Shown here in pieces: positions 1 to 7,420 of a DNA stretch of 12,539 nucleotides (within the stretch, counting starts at the first letter, position 1; the number at the start of each line of letters is the position of its first letter). The DNA is from Paracoccaceae bacterium (GTDB taxonomy: Bacteria > Pseudomonadota > Alphaproteobacteria > Rhodobacterales > Rhodobacteraceae). A program made the position numbers and the translations under genes. The notes under the pieces were generated by a model. The model had not been told where the DNA came from and did not search any database. It saw nothing but the letters and a program-made list of their open reading frames with translations. Where the stretch lies: positions 1 through 12,539 of the forward strand of contig SLPP01000164.1 of assembly GCA_007131945.1 (NCBI GenBank). The letters are read 5' to 3'.

Positions 1-7
1 GACACCC

Positions 8-769
8 ATGAAGGTACTCGTGCCTGTGAAGCGGGTGATCGACTACAACGTCAAGGTCCGGGTGAAGGGCGATGGCAGCGGGGTCGATCTGGCGAACGTC
101 AAGATGTCGATGAACCCCTTCGACGAGATCGCCGTCGAGGAGGCGATCCGGCTCAAGGAGAAGGGCGCCGCCTCCGAGGTCGTCGCCGTCTCGATCGGCG
201 TCAAGCAGGCGCAGGAGACGCTGCGCACCGCGCTCGCCATGGGCGCCGACCGGGCGATCCTGATCGTCGCCGCCGACGACGTGCATACCGACATCGAGCC
301 GCTCGCCGTCGCCAAGCTGCTGGCCGCGGTGGTCAAGGAGGAGGAGCCGGGCCTCGTCCTCGCCGGCAAGCAGGCGATCGACAACGACATGAACGCCACC
401 GGCCAGATGCTCGCCGCGCTCCTCGGCTGGAGCCAGGCGACATTCGCCTCGGAACTGGCGATCGAGGGCGACCACGCGCTGGTCACGCGCGAGGTCGATG
501 GCGGCATGCAGACGATCCGGGCGAAGATGCCCTGCATCGTCACCGTCGACCTGCGGCTGAACGAGCCGCGCTACGCCTCGCTGCCCAACATCATGAAGGC
601 CAAGAAGAAGCCGCTCGACGAGAAGACGCCCGCCGATTACGGCGTCGATGTCGCGCCGCGGCTGACCGTGGTCAAGACCGCCGAGCCGCCGACGCGCAAG
701 GCCGGGGTCAAGGTGGGCTCGGTCGACGAGCTGATCGCGAAACTCAAGGACGAAGCGGGGGTGATCTGA
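8..769 (+). CDS. etfB: Electron transfer flavoprotein, beta subunit
   Basis: Small subunit of the soluble ETF heterodimer. ETF collects electrons from acyl-CoA and related dehydrogenases and passes them to ETF:ubiquinone oxidoreductase. The 253 residues match the usual bacterial and mitochondrial length. Visible marks are the N-terminus [10 protein letters not shown], the KQAIDND nucleotide-binding stretch (121-127), the family signature around [10 protein letters not shown] followed by MPCIVTV (161-180), and the partner-recognition loop [19 protein letters not shown] (184-202). That loop is nearly identical to the mitochondrial one, whose lysines are methylated in animals. The gene is complete, but its promoter lies outside the window because only seven bases precede the ATG. 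The stop overlaps the etfA start by one base, which suggests translational coupling. Confidence 0.97.
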   Translation: MKVLVPVKRVIDYNVKVRVKGDGSGVDLANVKMSMNPFDEIAVEEAIRLKEKGAASEVVAVSIGVKQAQETLRTALAMGADRAILIVAADDVHTDIEPLAVAKLLAAVVKEEEPGLVLAGKQAIDNDMNATGQMLAALLGWSQATFASELAIEGDHALVTREVDGGMQTIRAKMPCIVTVDLRLNEPRYASLPNIMKAKKKPLDEKTPADYGVDVAPRLTVVKTAEPPTRKAGVKVGSVDELIAKLKDEAGVI

Positions 770-1695
770 TGGCTGTTCTGCTTCTGGGCGAGGTGACCGA
801 CGGGCACCTGAACCGCGATGCGACCGCCAAGGCGGTCACCGCGGCGAAATCGCTGGGCGAGGTGACGGTGCTCTGCGCCGGCGCGCGCGCCAGGGACGCC
901 GCGGCCGAGGCGGCGAAGATCGAGGGCGTGGCGAAAGTGCTCTGCGCCGAGGATGCGAGCCTCGGCCACCGCCTCGCCGAGCCGACCGCGGCGCTGATCG
1001 TCAGCCTCGCCGGCGACTATTCCCACGTCCTGGCCCCTGCGACCACGGATGCCAAGAACGTCATGCCGCGGGTGGCGGCGCTTCTCGACGTGATGGTGAT
1101 CTCGGACGTCTCGGGGATCGTCGATGCCGACACGTTCGAACGTCCGATCTATGCCGGCAACGCGATCCAGACGGTCAAGTCGGGCGACAAGGTCAAGGTC
1201 GTGACCATCCGCACCTCGACCTTCGACGCCGCCGGCGAGGGCGGCTCGGCCGCGGTCGAGGAGATCTCGGCGGCTGACAATCCCGGCCTCACCGAATGGG
1301 TCGAGGACAAGGTCGCGGCGACCGACCGGCCCGAGCTCACCTCGGCCGGGATCGTCGTCTCCGGCGGCCGCGGCGTCGGCTCCGAGGAAAGCTTCGAGAT
1401 GATCGAGAAGCTCGCCGACAAGCTCGGCGCGGCGGTGGGCGCGTCCCGCGCGGCGGTCGACTCGGGCTACGCGCCGAACGACTGGCAGGTCGGCCAGACC
1501 GGCAAGGTGGTGGCGCCCAGTCTCTACATCGCCATCGGCATCTCGGGCGCGATCCAGCACCTGGCGGGGATGAAGGATTCCAAGGTCATCGTCGCCATCA
1601 ACAAGGACGAGGAAGCGCCGATTTTCCAGGTCGCCGACTACGGCCTCGTCGCCGACCTCTTCCAGGCGGTGCCGGAGCTGACCGAAAAGCTCTGA
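769..1695 (+). CDS. etfA: Electron transfer flavoprotein, alpha subunit (FAD-binding)
   Basis: Large, FAD-carrying subunit of ETF, 308 residues, which is the normal length. The C-terminal FAD domain is clear: [10 protein letters not shown] (197-206), [14 protein letters not shown] (223-236), and the family signature [20 protein letters not shown] (252-271) with the conserved SGAIQH core. The end, [20 protein letters not shown], is also typical. The ATG overlaps the etfB TGA (TGATG), so the two subunits are made from one message in equal amounts. A strong intrinsic terminator begins 18 bases after the stop, so the etfBA transcript probably ends before hbd. ETF is the expected electron acceptor for the Mcd dehydrogenase encoded near the right end of this window. 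Confidence 0.97.
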   Translation: MAVLLLGEVTDGHLNRDATAKAVTAAKSLGEVTVLCAGARARDAAAEAAKIEGVAKVLCAEDASLGHRLAEPTAALIVSLAGDYSHVLAPATTDAKNVMPRVAALLDVMVISDVSGIVDADTFERPIYAGNAIQTVKSGDKVKVVTIRTSTFDAAGEGGSAAVEEISAADNPGLTEWVEDKVAATDRPELTSAGIVVSGGRGVGSEESFEMIEKLADKLGAAVGASRAAVDSGYAPNDWQVGQTGKVVAPSLYIAIGISGAIQHLAGMKDSKVIVAINKDEEAPIFQVADYGLVADLFQAVPELTEKL

Positions 1696-1713
1696 ACCGC
1701 TGACCGACGGATC

Positions 1714-1743
1714 AACGGCCCGCCCATCCGGCGGGCCGTTTTC
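1714..1743 (+). terminator. Intrinsic terminator of etfBA
   Basis: A perfect 11-bp stem, AACGGCCCGCC pairing with GGCGGGCCGTT, closes a 5-base loop (CATCC, 1725-1729) and runs into TTTT at 1739-1742. It starts 18 bases after the etfA stop. The left arm begins with AA, which could also pair with the downstream Ts, and the minus-strand version has only a short T tail, so it mainly acts on the plus strand. Confidence 0.9.
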
Positions 1744-1825
1744 ATGGGCCGCGAGACGCGGCCATCGGGCTTGCGCCCGCGGCAGGGGCGCGCATAAGCT
1801 GCGCCGAACGGACGAGGGGACGGCG
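1744..1825 (+). promoter_or_regulatory. hbd upstream region: hairpin, weak promoter and ribosome binding site
   Basis: A second GC-rich hairpin follows the etfA terminator directly. GGCCGCG (1747-1753) pairs with CGCGGCC (1757-1763) around the loop AGA; an alternative fold with one bulged G extends it to 1744-1765. Downstream, TTGCGC (1771-1776) and CATAAG (1793-1798), 16 bases apart, are a possible but weak sigma-70 promoter. The hbd Shine-Dalgarno is the AGGGGA at 1815-1820, ending five bases before the ATG. The ribosome site is convincing and the promoter is only a guess. Confidence 0.4.
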
Positions 1826-2701
1826 ATGGATATCAAGACCGTGGGCGTGGTCGGCGCGGGCCAGATGGGCAACGGGATCGCGCATGTCTTCGCGCTGGCC
1901 GGGTTCGAGGTGCTCCTGAACGACATCAGCCAGGAGGCGCTCGACAAGGCGATGGCGCGGATCGAGAAGAACCTCGAGCGCCAGGTCAGCCGCGAGAAGA
2001 TCAGCGAGGCCGAGAAGGCGGCCGCGCTGTCGCGCATCCGCACGACGACCACGCTGAGCGAGCTGGGCACCTCGGACCTGATCGTCGAATCCGCGACCGA
2101 ACGCGAGACGGTCAAGCAGGCGATCTTCGAGGACCTGCTGCCGCACCTGAAGCCCGAGACGATCCTGACCACGAACACCTCGTCGATCTCGATCACGCGC
2201 CTGGCCACACGCACCGACCGCCCCGAGAAGTTCATGGGCTTTCATTTCATGAACCCGGTGCCGGTGATGCAGCTGGTCGAGCTCATCCGCGGCATCGCCA
2301 CCGACGAGGCGACCTACAAGACGCTGCTGAAGGTGGTCGAGAAGCTGGGCAAGACCGCCGCCTCGGCCGAGGATTTCCCCGCCTTCATCGTCAACCGCAT
2401 CCTGATGCCGATGATCAACGAGGCGGTCTACACGCTCTATGAGGGCGTCGGCAATGTCCGCTCGATCGACGAGTCGCTGAAGCTCGGCGCCAACCACCCG
2501 ATGGGTCCGCTGGAACTGGCCGACTTCATCGGGCTCGACACCTGCCTTGCGATCATGAACGTCCTGCACGAGGGGCTCGCGGATACCAAGTATCGCCCCT
2601 GCCCGCTCCTGACGAAATATGTCGAGGCCGGCTGGCTCGGCCGCAAGACCCAGCGCGGCTTCTACGACTACCGAGGCGAGACGCCGGTGCCGACGCGCTG
2701 A
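1826..2701 (+). CDS. hbd: 3-hydroxybutyryl-CoA dehydrogenase (NAD(P)-dependent)
   Basis: Soluble dehydrogenase that interconverts 3-hydroxybutyryl-CoA and acetoacetyl-CoA, used in short-chain beta-oxidation and in polyhydroxybutyrate/C4 acyl-CoA metabolism. The 291 residues match stand-alone Hbd proteins, with no fused hydratase domain. An N-terminal Rossmann fold shows VGVVGAGQMGNGIAHV (6-21, GxGxxG at 10-15). The catalytic region holds NTSS (117-120) and FMGFHFMNPVPVMQLVE (136-152), with the catalytic His at 140. The second domain begins with FIVNRILMPMINEA (187-200, Asn190) and ends with the typical GWLGRKTQRGFYDY (269-282). The ATG is set by the good Shine-Dalgarno at 1815-1820. The gene sits downstream of etfBA in the same direction but behind a terminator. 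Paralogues such as L-carnitine dehydrogenase are unlikely given the length and motifs. Confidence 0.93.
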   Translation: MDIKTVGVVGAGQMGNGIAHVFALAGFEVLLNDISQEALDKAMARIEKNLERQVSREKISEAEKAAALSRIRTTTTLSELGTSDLIVESATERETVKQAIFEDLLPHLKPETILTTNTSSISITRLATRTDRPEKFMGFHFMNPVPVMQLVELIRGIATDEATYKTLLKVVEKLGKTAASAEDFPAFIVNRILMPMINEAVYTLYEGVGNVRSIDESLKLGANHPMGPLELADFIGLDTCLAIMNVLHEGLADTKYRPCPLLTKYVEAGWLGRKTQRGFYDYRGETPVPTR

Positions 2702-2747
2702 GAAGCGCGGACCGGCGGGCGGTTCCGGCACCCCGGCGCGGCGCAGG

Positions 2748-2763
2748 TGCGCACGCGTGCGCA
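2748..2763. repeat. Perfect 16-bp palindrome downstream of hbd
   Basis: TGCGCACGCGTGCGCA reads the same on both strands. It lies 46 bases after the hbd stop in the convergent gap and has no T-run beside it, so it is not a classic terminator. It could slow polymerase as a hairpin or be a protein binding site. Alternating purine-pyrimidine palindromes also occur by chance in GC-rich DNA. Confidence 0.5.
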
Positions 2764-2799
2764 GTCCGGCAAGTCGTTGATCGGAAACTGAAATTCCTG

Positions 2800-2894
2800 G
2801 CCGTTAACCGCAACGAAAGGTGTGTGCGGTCACCCGGCGCGCGACGCAACAAACCTTCTGTTGTGGTTAATGGCGTCGATTTTCGCTATTTTTT
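2800..2894 (+). other. Long imperfect hairpin followed by a T-run; possible small RNA or hbd 3' end structure
   Basis: Bases 2800-2821 pair with 2853-2874 over 22 positions: 18 Watson-Crick pairs, 3 G-U pairs and one A-C mismatch. The outer 15 pairs are unbroken (GCCGTTAACCGCAAC against GTTGTGGTTAATGGC). More pairing is possible inside the loop (2824-2828 with 2845-2850). The G-U pairs form only in plus-strand RNA and become C-A mismatches on the other strand. TTTT follows at 2880-2883 and TTTTTT at 2889-2894. This fits a structured plus-strand RNA, either the processed 3' end of the hbd message or an independent small RNA. I see no clear promoter of its own and no reading frame that resembles a gene. 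Confidence 0.35.
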
Positions 2895-2909
2895 CAATGT
2901 CTTGCCAAA

Positions 2910-2943
2910 GCGTCCGCGCGCGGACGCCCGGGACCGCCCGGGC
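2910..2943 (-). terminator. Tandem hairpins after the HPr gene, probable operon terminator
   Basis: Read on the minus strand after the HPr stop, the first hairpin is GCCCGGG/CCCGGGC with a 4-base loop (2926-2943). The next is a perfect 18-bp palindrome, GCGTCCGCGCGCGGACGC (2910-2927), followed by TTT. The two share two bases, so they are alternative or sequential folds. The T tail is short, and termination may be leaky or partly Rho-dependent. This is the expected end of the chvI-to-HPr transcript. Confidence 0.55.
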
Positions 2944-2957
2944 GGCCACCCGGAGGC

Positions 2958-3230
2958 TCAGAACCCCTCGCCGAACCGGTCCTCGACCAGCTCGGCCAGC
3001 GCCGCAATCAGTTCCTCGGCCTGCGCGCCCTCGGTGCGCACCACGATCTCGGTCCCGCGCGAGGCGGCGAGCATCAGCAGCCCCATGATCGAATCGCCCG
3101 AGACGCTCATCCCGTCCTTCTCGACCTCGGCCTCGGCATCGAACTTCTCGACCACCTCGACGAACTTCGCCGAGGCGCGCGCGTGCAAGCCCTTCTCGTT
3201 GACGATCTTCAGGACGCGCTCGGCGCTCAC
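2958..3230 (-). CDS. ptsH: HPr phosphocarrier protein of the regulatory PTS
   Basis: Small phosphocarrier of 90 residues, the usual HPr size. It accepts phosphate from PEP-dependent enzyme I (not in this window) on a histidine and passes it to EIIA proteins. HprK can phosphorylate it on a serine. The histidine site is NEKGLHARAS (11-20, His16). The serine site is GDSIMGLLML (45-54, Ser47), the form recognised by HPr kinase. The start is GTG at 3230, 23 bases after the EIIA stop, with the Shine-Dalgarno GGGAGGA about six bases upstream. The same frame stays open far upstream, but family alignment places the start here. It is the last gene of the operon that begins with chvI. No sugar permease is nearby, so the role is probably regulatory. 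Confidence 0.93.
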   Translation of the reverse strand: MSAERVLKIVNEKGLHARASAKFVEVVEKFDAEAEVEKDGMSVSGDSIMGLLMLAASRGTEIVVRTEGAQAEELIAALAELVEDRFGEGF

Positions 3231-3253
3231 GCGGTGTCCTCCCGGCCGGTGCC

Positions 3254-3655
3254 TCAGACCCCCCGGCCGCCCGACACCTCGATGCAGTTGATGTATTTCC
3301 GCCCGGCCTCGAGCGCGAGCGCGGTGGCCTCGGCTACCGTGAAATGGCGCGACTTGGCAAGCTTGATCAGCATCGGCAGGTTGGCGCCGTAGAGGATGCG
3401 GCGGTCGGGCGGCATGCAGGCGGGCAGCGACAGGTTCGACGGCGAACCGCCGAACATGTCGGTCACCACCAGCACGCCGTCGCCGGTATCGACCTCGTCG
3501 GCGGCGCGGATGATCTCGTCCTGCTTGGCGGCGCGGTCGTGGTCGTATTCGATGGCGATGGCGCGGATGCCCTCCTGCTTGCCGACGACATGCTCGACCG
3601 CGGCGAGATACTCGCGCGCCAGCCCCCCATGCGCGACAATGACGATACCGATCAC
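3254..3655 (-). CDS. PTS EIIA component, mannose family (regulatory phosphocarrier)
   Basis: Stand-alone EIIA of the mannose/sorbose (fructose-specific IIA-like) family, 133 residues. It takes phosphate from HPr. The N-terminus [13 protein letters not shown] carries the phosphorylated His9. The [10 protein letters not shown] motif (65-74, Asp66) and the NLPMLIKL segment (92-99) are typical. The start is GTG, and its GTGA overlaps the rapZ stop by four bases, implying coupling. No IIB, IIC or IID permease parts are present, so phosphate has no transport outlet here. In alphaproteobacteria this protein belongs to a regulatory PTS with HprK, HPr and a PtsP-type enzyme I. What it regulates cannot be read from the sequence. 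It is often annotated manX or simply PTS IIA. Confidence 0.92.
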   Translation of the reverse strand: MIGIVIVAHGGLAREYLAAVEHVVGKQEGIRAIAIEYDHDRAAKQDEIIRAADEVDTGDGVLVVTDMFGGSPSNLSLPACMPPDRRILYGANLPMLIKLAKSRHFTVAEATALALEAGRKYINCIEVSGGRGV

Positions 3656-4563
3656 GTCCCGGTTCCCGTTTCCGAAGCCGCCGCAGCCTGCAATTGCCGC
3701 TCCAGCTCCCTGTGTCTCTTTGACACCCGCCAGCCCTCGCCGGCAAGGGTGTCCGCCATCTTTTCGGCCATCGCGACCGACCTGTGTTTGCCGCCGGTGC
3801 AGCCGAAGGCCACGGTCAGGCTCGACTTGCCCTCGTCCACGAAAGCATCGAGCAGAGATGCCAACAGATCGTGTACGCGGTCGAAGAAGGGGGCGAATCG
3901 CGGATCGGCCTCGACATGCGCCACCACGCCCGGGTCGCGCCCGTCGCGTGCGCGCAGCTCGGGCTGCCAGTGCGGATTGGCCAGGAACCGGCAGTCGAAA
4001 ACCATGTCGACGCCGCGCGGCAGGCCGCGCTTGTAGGAAAACGACTGCACCGACAGCGCCATCGGCTGCCCGGAAGGCGGCGCGAACCAGCGCACGAGTT
4101 CGGCCCGCAGCTGGTGCGGGGTCAGCGCCGAGGTGTCGACCAGCACGTCGGCGCGCTCGCGGATGGGCGCCAGCAGTTCCAGTTCGCGCTGCAGCCCGAC
4201 CTGGGGCGGATCGCCGGGGCTGAGCGGATGGCGGCGCCGGGTTTCCGAGTAGCGCCGCAGCAGCACGTCAAGATCGCAGTCGAGATAGAGCAGCTCGCAG
4301 CGCATCTCGGCGTCGCGGTGCAACCGGTCACAGAGCTCGATCAGCGCCTCGGACGAGAAGTCGCGGTTGCGCACGTCGACGCCCAGCGCCAGGGGCCGCG
4401 GCAGCGGCGGTCCGTCCAGCAGCCTCGGGATCAGCGTCAGCGGCAGGTTGTCGATCGCCTCGAAGCCGAGATCCTCGAGCACGTTGATGGCCGAGGACCG
4501 CCCGGCCCCGGACGGGCCGCTGACAAGGACCACGGCGGCCGCGCGCTCGGGATCGTGGGACAT
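3652..4563 (-). CDS. rapZ: RapZ/YvcJ-family nucleotide-binding protein (RNase adapter)
   Basis: Cytoplasmic P-loop protein of 303 residues. In E. coli RapZ binds small RNAs and directs RNase E to control glucosamine-6-phosphate synthase; in alphaproteobacteria the target is not established. The P-loop is GPSGAGRS (16-23), with Arg where most relatives have the Walker Lys. Other family blocks are [12 protein letters not shown] (30-41), GVDVRNRDF (61-69), SFSYKRGLP (174-182), NPHW (196-199), and the C-terminal [17 protein letters not shown] (254-270). The ATG has the Shine-Dalgarno GGAGG eight bases upstream. It starts 15 bases after hprK ends and overlaps the EIIA gene by four bases, so it is firmly within the operon. 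The link with HprK, EIIA and HPr suggests PTS-dependent control. Confidence 0.93.
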   Translation of the reverse strand: MSHDPERAAAVVLVSGPSGAGRSSAINVLEDLGFEAIDNLPLTLIPRLLDGPPLPRPLALGVDVRNRDFSSEALIELCDRLHRDAEMRCELLYLDCDLDVLLRRYSETRRRHPLSPGDPPQVGLQRELELLAPIRERADVLVDTSALTPHQLRAELVRWFAPPSGQPMALSVQSFSYKRGLPRGVDMVFDCRFLANPHWQPELRARDGRDPGVVAHVEADPRFAPFFDRVHDLLASLLDAFVDEGKSSLTVAFGCTGGKHRSVAMAEKMADTLAGEGWRVSKRHRELERQLQAAAASETGTGT

Positions 4564-4578
4564 GAAAGGCGCCTCCGT

Positions 4579-4998
4579 TCACGCCTTGGGATTCACTTCT
4601 GCAACATAATGCCGCAACGCAGCAATAAAAGCATCTCCATTTGCTGCGGGCAGTAGCGGAAGGGTCACACCTTCGAGATCATGCATGGTTTCGGGCGGCA
4701 TCCGCGCCGGGCCCGGCGCGGCCAGATCGACGACCAGCCGGAGCTGCACGAGGCGCAGCGGCAGCAGCCGGACGATGCCCAGCCCGCGCGCCTCGACCAG
4801 CCCGGCGATCGCGCGCGGCGCGCACGCGAAGAGCCGCCCGCCCTTCGCCATGACGATCGTCCGGTCGTCGGCGACAAGCTGGGCGCCGGCGCCGATCAGC
4901 CGCAGCGCCAGCGTCGACTTGCCCGATCCCGAGGGCCCGAGGATGAGGATGCCGCCGGCGCGGCCGAAGGCCACGGTCGAGGCATGCAGGATCGTCAC
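4579..4998 (-). CDS. hprK: Short HPr kinase/phosphorylase (C-terminal catalytic domain only)
   Basis: Kinase that phosphorylates HPr on its regulatory serine. It has 139 residues, against about 310 in Gram-positive bacteria, and only the catalytic domain is present. This short form is normal in alphaproteobacteria and is not a truncation. The P-loop is GPSGSGKST (21-29, Lys27). LVADD (41-45) holds the catalytic acid, His5 in ILHAS matches the conserved His before the P-loop, and EARGLGIVRL (69-78) is the family signature. The start is GTG at 4998, seven bases after the chvG stop, without a strong Shine-Dalgarno, so it is probably translated by coupling. The substrate HPr, with Ser47 in a fitting motif, is encoded three genes downstream in the same operon. 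Confidence 0.92.
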   Translation of the reverse strand: MTILHASTVAFGRAGGILILGPSGSGKSTLALRLIGAGAQLVADDRTIVMAKGGRLFACAPRAIAGLVEARGLGIVRLLPLRLVQLRLVVDLAAPGPARMPPETMHDLEGVTLPLLPAANGDAFIAALRHYVAEVNPKA

Positions 4999-5005
4999 CG
5001 CCGGC

Positions 5006-6646
5006 TCACAGCGGCAGTCCGACGACGAATCGCGCGCCCAGCGGCGGCGAGCCCGCCTCGGCCTCGGCGGCGCGGATGTTCTCGGCCCAGATGACACCGC
5101 CATGCGCCTCGACGATCTGCTTCGAGATCGCCAGTCCCAGCCCGGAATGGTTGCCGAACTGGCTCTCGGGCCGTTCCGAGTAGAAGCGCCTGAAGATCTT
5201 GTCGAGCGCGGCGTCGGGGATGCCCGGCCCGGTATCCTCGACCACGACGAGGGCGCGGTTGGCCCGCTTGCGCGCCCAGACGCGCACCGCATCGCCCTCC
5301 TGGCAGAACGAGATCGCGTTCGAGATCAGGTTGACGAAGACCTGTGCCAGCCGCGCCTCCAGCCCCTGGATGACGATCGGCTCGGCGGGCAGCTCGATCA
5401 GGAACTCGATGCCCCTGCCCTCGGCCTCCTGCGCCAGGTGCCGGCTAAGCGCCTCGAGCGTGCGGCACAGATCGAAGGTCTCCTCGGTCTCCTTGACCAG
5501 CTCGCTGTCGAGCCGCGAGGCGTTCGACGTGTCCGAAATCAGCCGGTCGATGCGCCGCACATCGTGCTCGATCACCTCGAGAAGCCGCGCGATCTGGTCC
5601 TCGCGCTTGGTCATGCGCAGCGCGCCGACCGCCGAGCGCAGGCTGGCGAGCGGGTTCTTGATCTCGTGCGCGACATCGGCCGCGAACTGCTCGTTCGCCT
5701 CGATCCGGTCGTAGAGCGCCGAGACCATGCCGCGCATGGCGACCGAGAGCCGGCCGATCTCGTCGGGCCGGCCGGCGAGGTCGGGGATGCGCACGCGCTC
5801 GGGGCTGATCCGGCGCACCTGCCGGTCGCGGCCCAGCTCGGCGGCGGTGGCGAGGTCGGCGAGCGGATTGGCGATGGTCGAGGCGAGCACGAGGCTCAGC
5901 CCGACCGAGACGAGGAGCGCGACGACGAACATCTGCAGCACCTGCTCGCGCTCGGCGCGCAGGGTCTGGGCCAGCTCGCGCGGCACCTGCCGCAGCACAA
6001 GGACCGAGTCGGGCGCGCCGCCGGCCAGCACCGGGGTCGCGACCAGCATGCGCAGCTCCGCCCCCTGCTGGACGATCCGGCTGGCGCCGATCCCGCGCAT
6101 CGCGCCGGGAAAGAGCGCGGCGATCACCTCGGCATCCGACGGTGGCGGCCGCGGCGTCGGGGCGATCGCGGCGAAACCGGTCCACAGCGCCTCGAGCGCG
6201 TCGCTGATCACCGTGCGCCGCGCGCCCCGGGCGCCATTGGCATGCTCCGCCCCGGCATGGCGGAAGGCGATCTCGCCGCGCGCGTCGAAGAGCAGCAGCT
6301 CGGTTCCGGCCGGAAGCCGCAGCGCGGCGAGCGCGCGCAGCCGCGCCGGTTCCTCGCTCGCCGCCAGCATGTCTGACAGCGCCTCGGCCTGGGCGCGCAA
6401 GGCCGCCTCGTGCTGGCGCAGGAGCGTGTCGCGAAAGGGATTGGTGAACAGCACGCCGGCGGCGAGCAGCACGAGGGCGAGCATGTTGAACAGGATGATC
6501 CGCCGCGCCAGCGGCGAGCGGAACAGCGCAAGCAGCCCGCGCCGGGCGCGTCGGTTGCGCAGCTCGGCCTCGACGCTGCCGGGCGGGCGCATCCAGTCGT
6601 CGCCCAGAACGATCTCGGTTTCCGGCGTCGCCGTCTGTCTGATCAC
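5006..6646 (-). CDS. chvG: ChvG-type membrane sensor histidine kinase
   Basis: Inner-membrane sensor kinase, partner of ChvI. In rhizobia, Agrobacterium, Brucella (BvrS) and Caulobacter this pair answers to acid, envelope stress or host contact. With the chosen start it has 546 residues. Membrane spans lie near 49-68 and 236-259, with a periplasmic sensor between them (about 70-235). A HAMP linker follows (260-312), then the H-box FAADVAHEIKNPLASL (321-336, His327), the N-box NLISNAISF (439-447), and the ATP-lid motifs DTGPGI (471-476) and GLGLAI (502-507). The GTG at 6646 is chosen because GGCGAGGCAGAG lies directly upstream and it falls 64 bases after chvI. ATG at 6592 (residue 19) is the alternative. 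The frame is open further upstream but would overlap chvI. Confidence 0.93.
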   Translation of the reverse strand: MIRQTATPETEIVLGDDWMRPPGSVEAELRNRRARRGLLALFRSPLARRIILFNMLALVLLAAGVLFTNPFRDTLLRQHEAALRAQAEALSDMLAASEEPARLRALAALRLPAGTELLLFDARGEIAFRHAGAEHANGARGARRTVISDALEALWTGFAAIAPTPRPPPSDAEVIAALFPGAMRGIGASRIVQQGAELRMLVATPVLAGGAPDSVLVLRQVPRELAQTLRAEREQVLQMFVVALLVSVGLSLVLASTIANPLADLATAAELGRDRQVRRISPERVRIPDLAGRPDEIGRLSVAMRGMVSALYDRIEANEQFAADVAHEIKNPLASLRSAVGALRMTKREDQIARLLEVIEHDVRRIDRLISDTSNASRLDSELVKETEETFDLCRTLEALSRHLAQEAEGRGIEFLIELPAEPIVIQGLEARLAQVFVNLISNAISFCQEGDAVRVWARKRANRALVVVEDTGPGIPDAALDKIFRRFYSERPESQFGNHSGLGLAISKQIVEAHGGVIWAENIRAAEAEAGSPPLGARFVVGLPL

Positions 6647-6710
6647 CTCTGCCTCGCCGACCTTCTGTCGTGGGTTAGGGCGCGCTTTCGTGCCGCCCGG
6701 CGACCTCGTC

Positions 6711-7412
6711 TCAGGCCTCGTTGTAGCGGTAGCCGATGCCGTAGAGCGTCTCGATCGAGGCGAAATCGGGATCGACCGCGCGCAGCTTCTTGCGCAGACG
6801 CTTGATATGGCTGTCGATCGTGCGGTCGTCGACATAGACCTGGTCGTCATAGGCCACGTCCATCAGCTGGTCGCGGCTCTTGACGAAGCCGGGGCGCTGC
6901 GCCAGCGCCTGCAGGAGCAGGAACTCGGTCACCGTCAGCGTCACGTCCTCGCCCCTCCAGGTAACCGCGTGGCGCAGCGGGTCCATGCTCAGGCTGCCGC
7001 GCACCATGACCCGGGTCTCCTCGGTGGTGCCGACCTCGCCGGTCTCGACCGCCTGCTGGCGGCGCAGGATCGTCCGGATCCGCTCGAGCAGCAGCCTTTG
7101 CGAGAAGGGTTTCTTGACATAGTCGTCGGCGCCCATGCGCAGGCCCAGAACCTCGTCGATCTCGTCATCCTTCGAGGTCAGGAAGATCACCGGCATATGC
7201 GTCTTCTGCCGCAGCCTCTGCAGCAGCTCCATGCCGTCCATCCGGGGCATCTTGATGTCGAGGACCGCCATGTCCGGCAGGCGCCGGTTGAAGGCGTCGA
7301 GTGCCGACTGGCCGTCGTTGTAGGTATCCACCTCGAAGCCCTCCGCCTCGAGCGAGATCGACACCGAGGTGAGGATGTTCCGGTCGTCGTCAACTAAAGC
7401 AATACGCGACAT
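6711..7412 (-). CDS. chvI: ChvI-type response regulator (OmpR family)
   Basis: Transcription regulator phosphorylated by ChvG, 233 residues. The receiver domain shows acidic residues 8-10, phospho-acceptor Asp52 in [11 protein letters not shown], Thr79 in FLTSKDDE and Lys101 in VKKPFS. The C-terminal winged helix (about 135-233) includes [17 protein letters not shown], the recognition helix [17 protein letters not shown] (195-211) and the hairpin ending GIGYRYNEA. The ATG at 7412 has the Shine-Dalgarno AAGGA eight bases upstream; an in-frame GTG at 7448 would add 12 residues without family support. It is the first gene of the probable chvI-chvG-hprK-rapZ-EIIA-HPr operon and is divergent from pckA. 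ChvI regulates pckA in rhizobial relatives and may also regulate its own gene here. Confidence 0.95.
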   Translation of the reverse strand: MSRIALVDDDRNILTSVSISLEAEGFEVDTYNDGQSALDAFNRRLPDMAVLDIKMPRMDGMELLQRLRQKTHMPVIFLTSKDDEIDEVLGLRMGADDYVKKPFSQRLLLERIRTILRRQQAVETGEVGTTEETRVMVRGSLSMDPLRHAVTWRGEDVTLTVTEFLLLQALAQRPGFVKSRDQLMDVAYDDQVYVDDRTIDSHIKRLRKKLRAVDPDFASIETLYGIGYRYNEA

Positions 7413-7420
7413 CGGCTCGT

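Noticed and set aside
637..2235. 532-residue open frame on the minus strand opposite etfA and hbd
   Set aside because: It lies antisense to well-identified genes, is rich in Arg, Ala, Gly and low-complexity runs, and shows no domain. This is a common effect of high GC content.
3231..3746. Upstream continuation of the HPr reading frame to 262 residues
   Set aside because: The added part is the out-of-frame reading of the EIIA and rapZ genes. HPr proteins start directly before the KIVNEKGLHARAS region, and a clear ribosome site precedes GTG at 3230.
4685..6376. 563-residue plus-strand frame opposite hprK and chvG
   Set aside because: Antisense to two genes with intact catalytic motifs; the sequence is repetitive and Asp/Arg/Leu rich, without family features.
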